DNA of 43,741 bases from RHKX01 sp964497825 (GTDB lineage: Bacteria; Actinomycetota; Thermoleophilia; Solirubrobacterales; 70-9). Each line of letters starts with the position of its first letter. Position 1 is the stretch's first letter. Below the pieces are notes generated by a model. The model was not told the DNA's origin and did no database searches. It worked only from the letters and a program-made list of their open reading frames with translations. Where the stretch lies: contig CAZCFA010000019.1 of the NCBI GenBank assembly GCA_964497825.1, forward strand, positions 1 to 43,741, in the 5' to 3' direction. A program made the translations under genes and the position numbers. Positions 40,079 through 43,741 of this stretch are shown here, in pieces.

Positions 40079-41672
40079 GCCAGTCCTCGAAACCCGCATA
40101 GACACCGGCTCAGAGGCCTATCGCGTCAACCGCGAGCGGATGCTCGAGCGGCTCGAGAAGCTCGAGGCCGAGCAGGCGAAGGCGCGCCTCGGCGGCGGCG
40201 AGAAGCGGATCGAGCGCCAGCACTCGCGCGGCCGCCTGCTGGCCCGCGAGCGGATCGAGCTGCTGCTCGACCGGGACTCCCCGTTCCTCGAGATCGGCGC
40301 GCTCACCGCGTACGGCTCCGAATACGAGGTCGGCGGCTCGCAGGTCTGCGGGATCGGCGTCGTCGAGGGCGTCGAGTGCCTCGTCGGCGGCTCCGATCCG
40401 ACCGTGCGCGGCGGCACCTCCAACCCCTACACGCTGCGCAAGAACCTGCGCGCGCAGGAGATCGCGCTCGTCAACCGCCTGCCGGCGATCGGGTTCGTCG
40501 AGTCCGGTGGCGCCGACCTGCCGCGGCAGAAGGAGATCTTCGTTCCCGGCGGCGCCCATTTCCGCAACCTGACCCGGATGTCGGCGGCCGGCATCCCGAC
40601 GGTCGCGATCGTCACCGGCAACGCCACCGCCGGCGGCGCCTACCAGCCGGGGATGAGCGACTACACGGTGATGGTTCGCGAGCAGGGGCTGGTCTTCCTC
40701 GGCGGCCCGCCGCTGGTCAAGATGGCGACCGGCGAGGACGCCGAGGAGGAGGCGCTCGGCGGCGCCGAGATGCACGCTCGCGTCTCCGGCGTCAACGAGT
40801 TCATCGCCGCCGACGAGCACGACGCCGCCCGGATCGGCCGCGGGATCGTCCGCAACCTGAACTGGCGCAAGCTCGGCCCCGAGCCGCGCGGCGAGGGCCT
40901 CGAGCCGGTCCACGATCCCGAGCAGCTGCTCGGCGTGGCCTCGCACGACCTCAAGGTGCCGTTCGACGCCCGCGAGGTGATCGCCCGCGTCGTCGACGGC
41001 TCCCGCTTCGACGAGTTCAAGCCCGCCTACGGCACCCAGCTCGTCACCGGCTGGGCGGAGCTCTGCGGCTGGCCGATCGCGATCCTCGCCAACAACGGGG
41101 TGATCTTCAACGAGGACGCCGAGAAGGCGGCGCACTTCATCCAGCTCGCTGACCGCACCGACACGCCGCTTCTGTTCATGCAGAACACGACCGGCTACAT
41201 CGTCGGCGAGCGCTACGAGCAGCGCGGCATCGTCAAGGCCGGCGCGAAGATGATCAACGCCGTCGCCAACGCCGGCGTGCCGAAGCTGACGCTGATGATC
41301 GGCGGCTCCTACGGCGCCGGCAACTACGGCATGTGCGGGCGCAGCTTCGAGCCCCGTTTCATCTTCTCCTGGCCCAACCACAAGACCGCGGTGATGGGCC
41401 CGAAGCAGCTCGCCGGCGTGATGGAGATCGTGATGCGGGCCGGGGCCGAGCGCCGCGGGATCGAGGTCGACGAGGAGGCGCTGGCCGCCGGCACGCAGGC
41501 GGTCGAGGACCAGATCGAGGCCGAGTCGGACGCGTTCGTCGCCAGCGGCGAGCTCTGGGACGACGGCATGATCGACCCGCGCGACACCCGCACCGTGCTC
41601 GGGATCGCGCTCTCGGCGGCCTGCTCGAACGTCGTCGAGGGCAGCGGCCGCTTCGGCGTCTTCCGGATGTAG
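40077..41672 (+). CDS. Acyl-CoA carboxylase beta subunit (methylcrotonyl-CoA carboxylase type)
   Basis: A 531-residue carboxyltransferase moving the carboxyl group from biotin to an acyl-CoA. Start TTG 40077 gives the family N-terminus MPVLETRIDTGSEAYRVNRE. The N-lobe has RIERQHSRGRLLARERIELLLD and FVESGGADLPRQKEIFVPGGAHF with TGNATAGGAYQPGMSDY; the C-lobe has QNTTGYIVGERYEQRGIVKAGAKMINAVANA and MIGGSYGAGNYGMCGRSFEPRFIFSWPNHKTAVMG, closest to methylcrotonyl/geranyl-CoA carboxylases. The exact acyl-CoA is uncertain. It is 2 nt upstream of the alpha subunit gene. Confidence 0.92.
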   Translation: MPVLETRIDTGSEAYRVNRERMLERLEKLEAEQAKARLGGGEKRIERQHSRGRLLARERIELLLDRDSPFLEIGALTAYGSEYEVGGSQVCGIGVVEGVECLVGGSDPTVRGGTSNPYTLRKNLRAQEIALVNRLPAIGFVESGGADLPRQKEIFVPGGAHFRNLTRMSAAGIPTVAIVTGNATAGGAYQPGMSDYTVMVREQGLVFLGGPPLVKMATGEDAEEEALGGAEMHARVSGVNEFIAADEHDAARIGRGIVRNLNWRKLGPEPRGEGLEPVHDPEQLLGVASHDLKVPFDAREVIARVVDGSRFDEFKPAYGTQLVTGWAELCGWPIAILANNGVIFNEDAEKAAHFIQLADRTDTPLLFMQNTTGYIVGERYEQRGIVKAGAKMINAVANAGVPKLTLMIGGSYGAGNYGMCGRSFEPRFIFSWPNHKTAVMGPKQLAGVMEIVMRAGAERRGIEVDEEALAAGTQAVEDQIEAESDAFVASGELWDDGMIDPRDTRTVLGIALSAACSNVVEGSGRFGVFRM

Positions 41673-41674
41673 CG

Positions 41675-43699
<2,025 letters not shown>

Positions 43700-43741
43700 C
43701 CGGACGAACGTCCCGGGCCGGGCCGCTGCCGGCGACGATCG

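Overview
The window is very GC-rich and strongly codon-biased. It looks like the chromosome of a high-GC actinobacterium, probably of the Thermoleophilia/Solirubrobacterales type. This is inferred from a six-gene Mce (MlaD-family) operon, an F420-type nitroreductase relative, many -10-like hexamers placed directly before start codons, and the general protein style; there is no 16S gene to confirm it. One run of 100 N (19778-19877) marks a scaffold gap.

Layout. 1-2133: tail of an upstream gene, a secreted PPC-domain-like protein, an 800-bp repeat-filled gap with an ordered array of GATATC half-sites (array A), then a ribbon-helix-helix (RHH) protein. 2216-8942: the alpha ribosomal operon rpmJ-rpsM-rpsK-rpsD-rpoA-rplQ, followed by truA, surE and ligA. 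8948-16094: DUF385/Ddn-like protein, a PBP4-type D,D-carboxypeptidase (-), patatin-like lipase, long-chain acyl-CoA synthetase (-), a 58-codon HTH-like protein (-), a CAP-domain secreted protein, a small hypothetical, a cysteine-free DsbA-fold protein and tRNA-Pro(CGG). 16220-19614: DHFR/RibD-like reductase (-), acetoacetyl-CoA synthetase (-), and a divergent Mn-type superoxide dismutase with a palindrome between the two promoters. 19615-20255: tandem-repeat island holding the gap. 20256-30463: LemA (-), then six tightly coupled Mce/MlaD genes without YrbE permease or ATPase genes beside them. 30498-32039: hypothetical, Nudix hydrolase (-), rubredoxin. 32040-32744: second GATATC array (array B). 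32745-37414: biotin synthesis genes bioB-bioF-bioD and bioA (all -). 37493-43699: lipoprotein sulfatase, a membrane-anchored esterase (-), and the beta and alpha subunits of a biotin-dependent acyl-CoA carboxylase.

How the parts fit. The right end makes biotin (bioBFD, bioA) and uses it (carboxylase with a biotinyl EAMKM site), and acyl-CoA synthetase, acetoacetyl-CoA synthetase, patatin and the Mce complex all point to lipid or acyl-CoA traffic. Most non-operon genes have a TAnnnT hexamer 6-12 nt before the start codon and no Shine-Dalgarno, which suggests leaderless mRNAs; operon genes are joined by GTGA/ATGA/TGATG overlaps.

The most unusual signal is the pair of GATATC arrays. They contain eleven elements, most with three 7-bp half-sites at fixed offsets 0, 9 and 21 bp, and array B contains covarying arm changes. 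Array A lies directly upstream of the RHH gene, a fold that is known in other systems to bind arrays of short half-sites. This makes an RHH protein/array pair a testable candidate for an undescribed DNA-organising or regulatory system.
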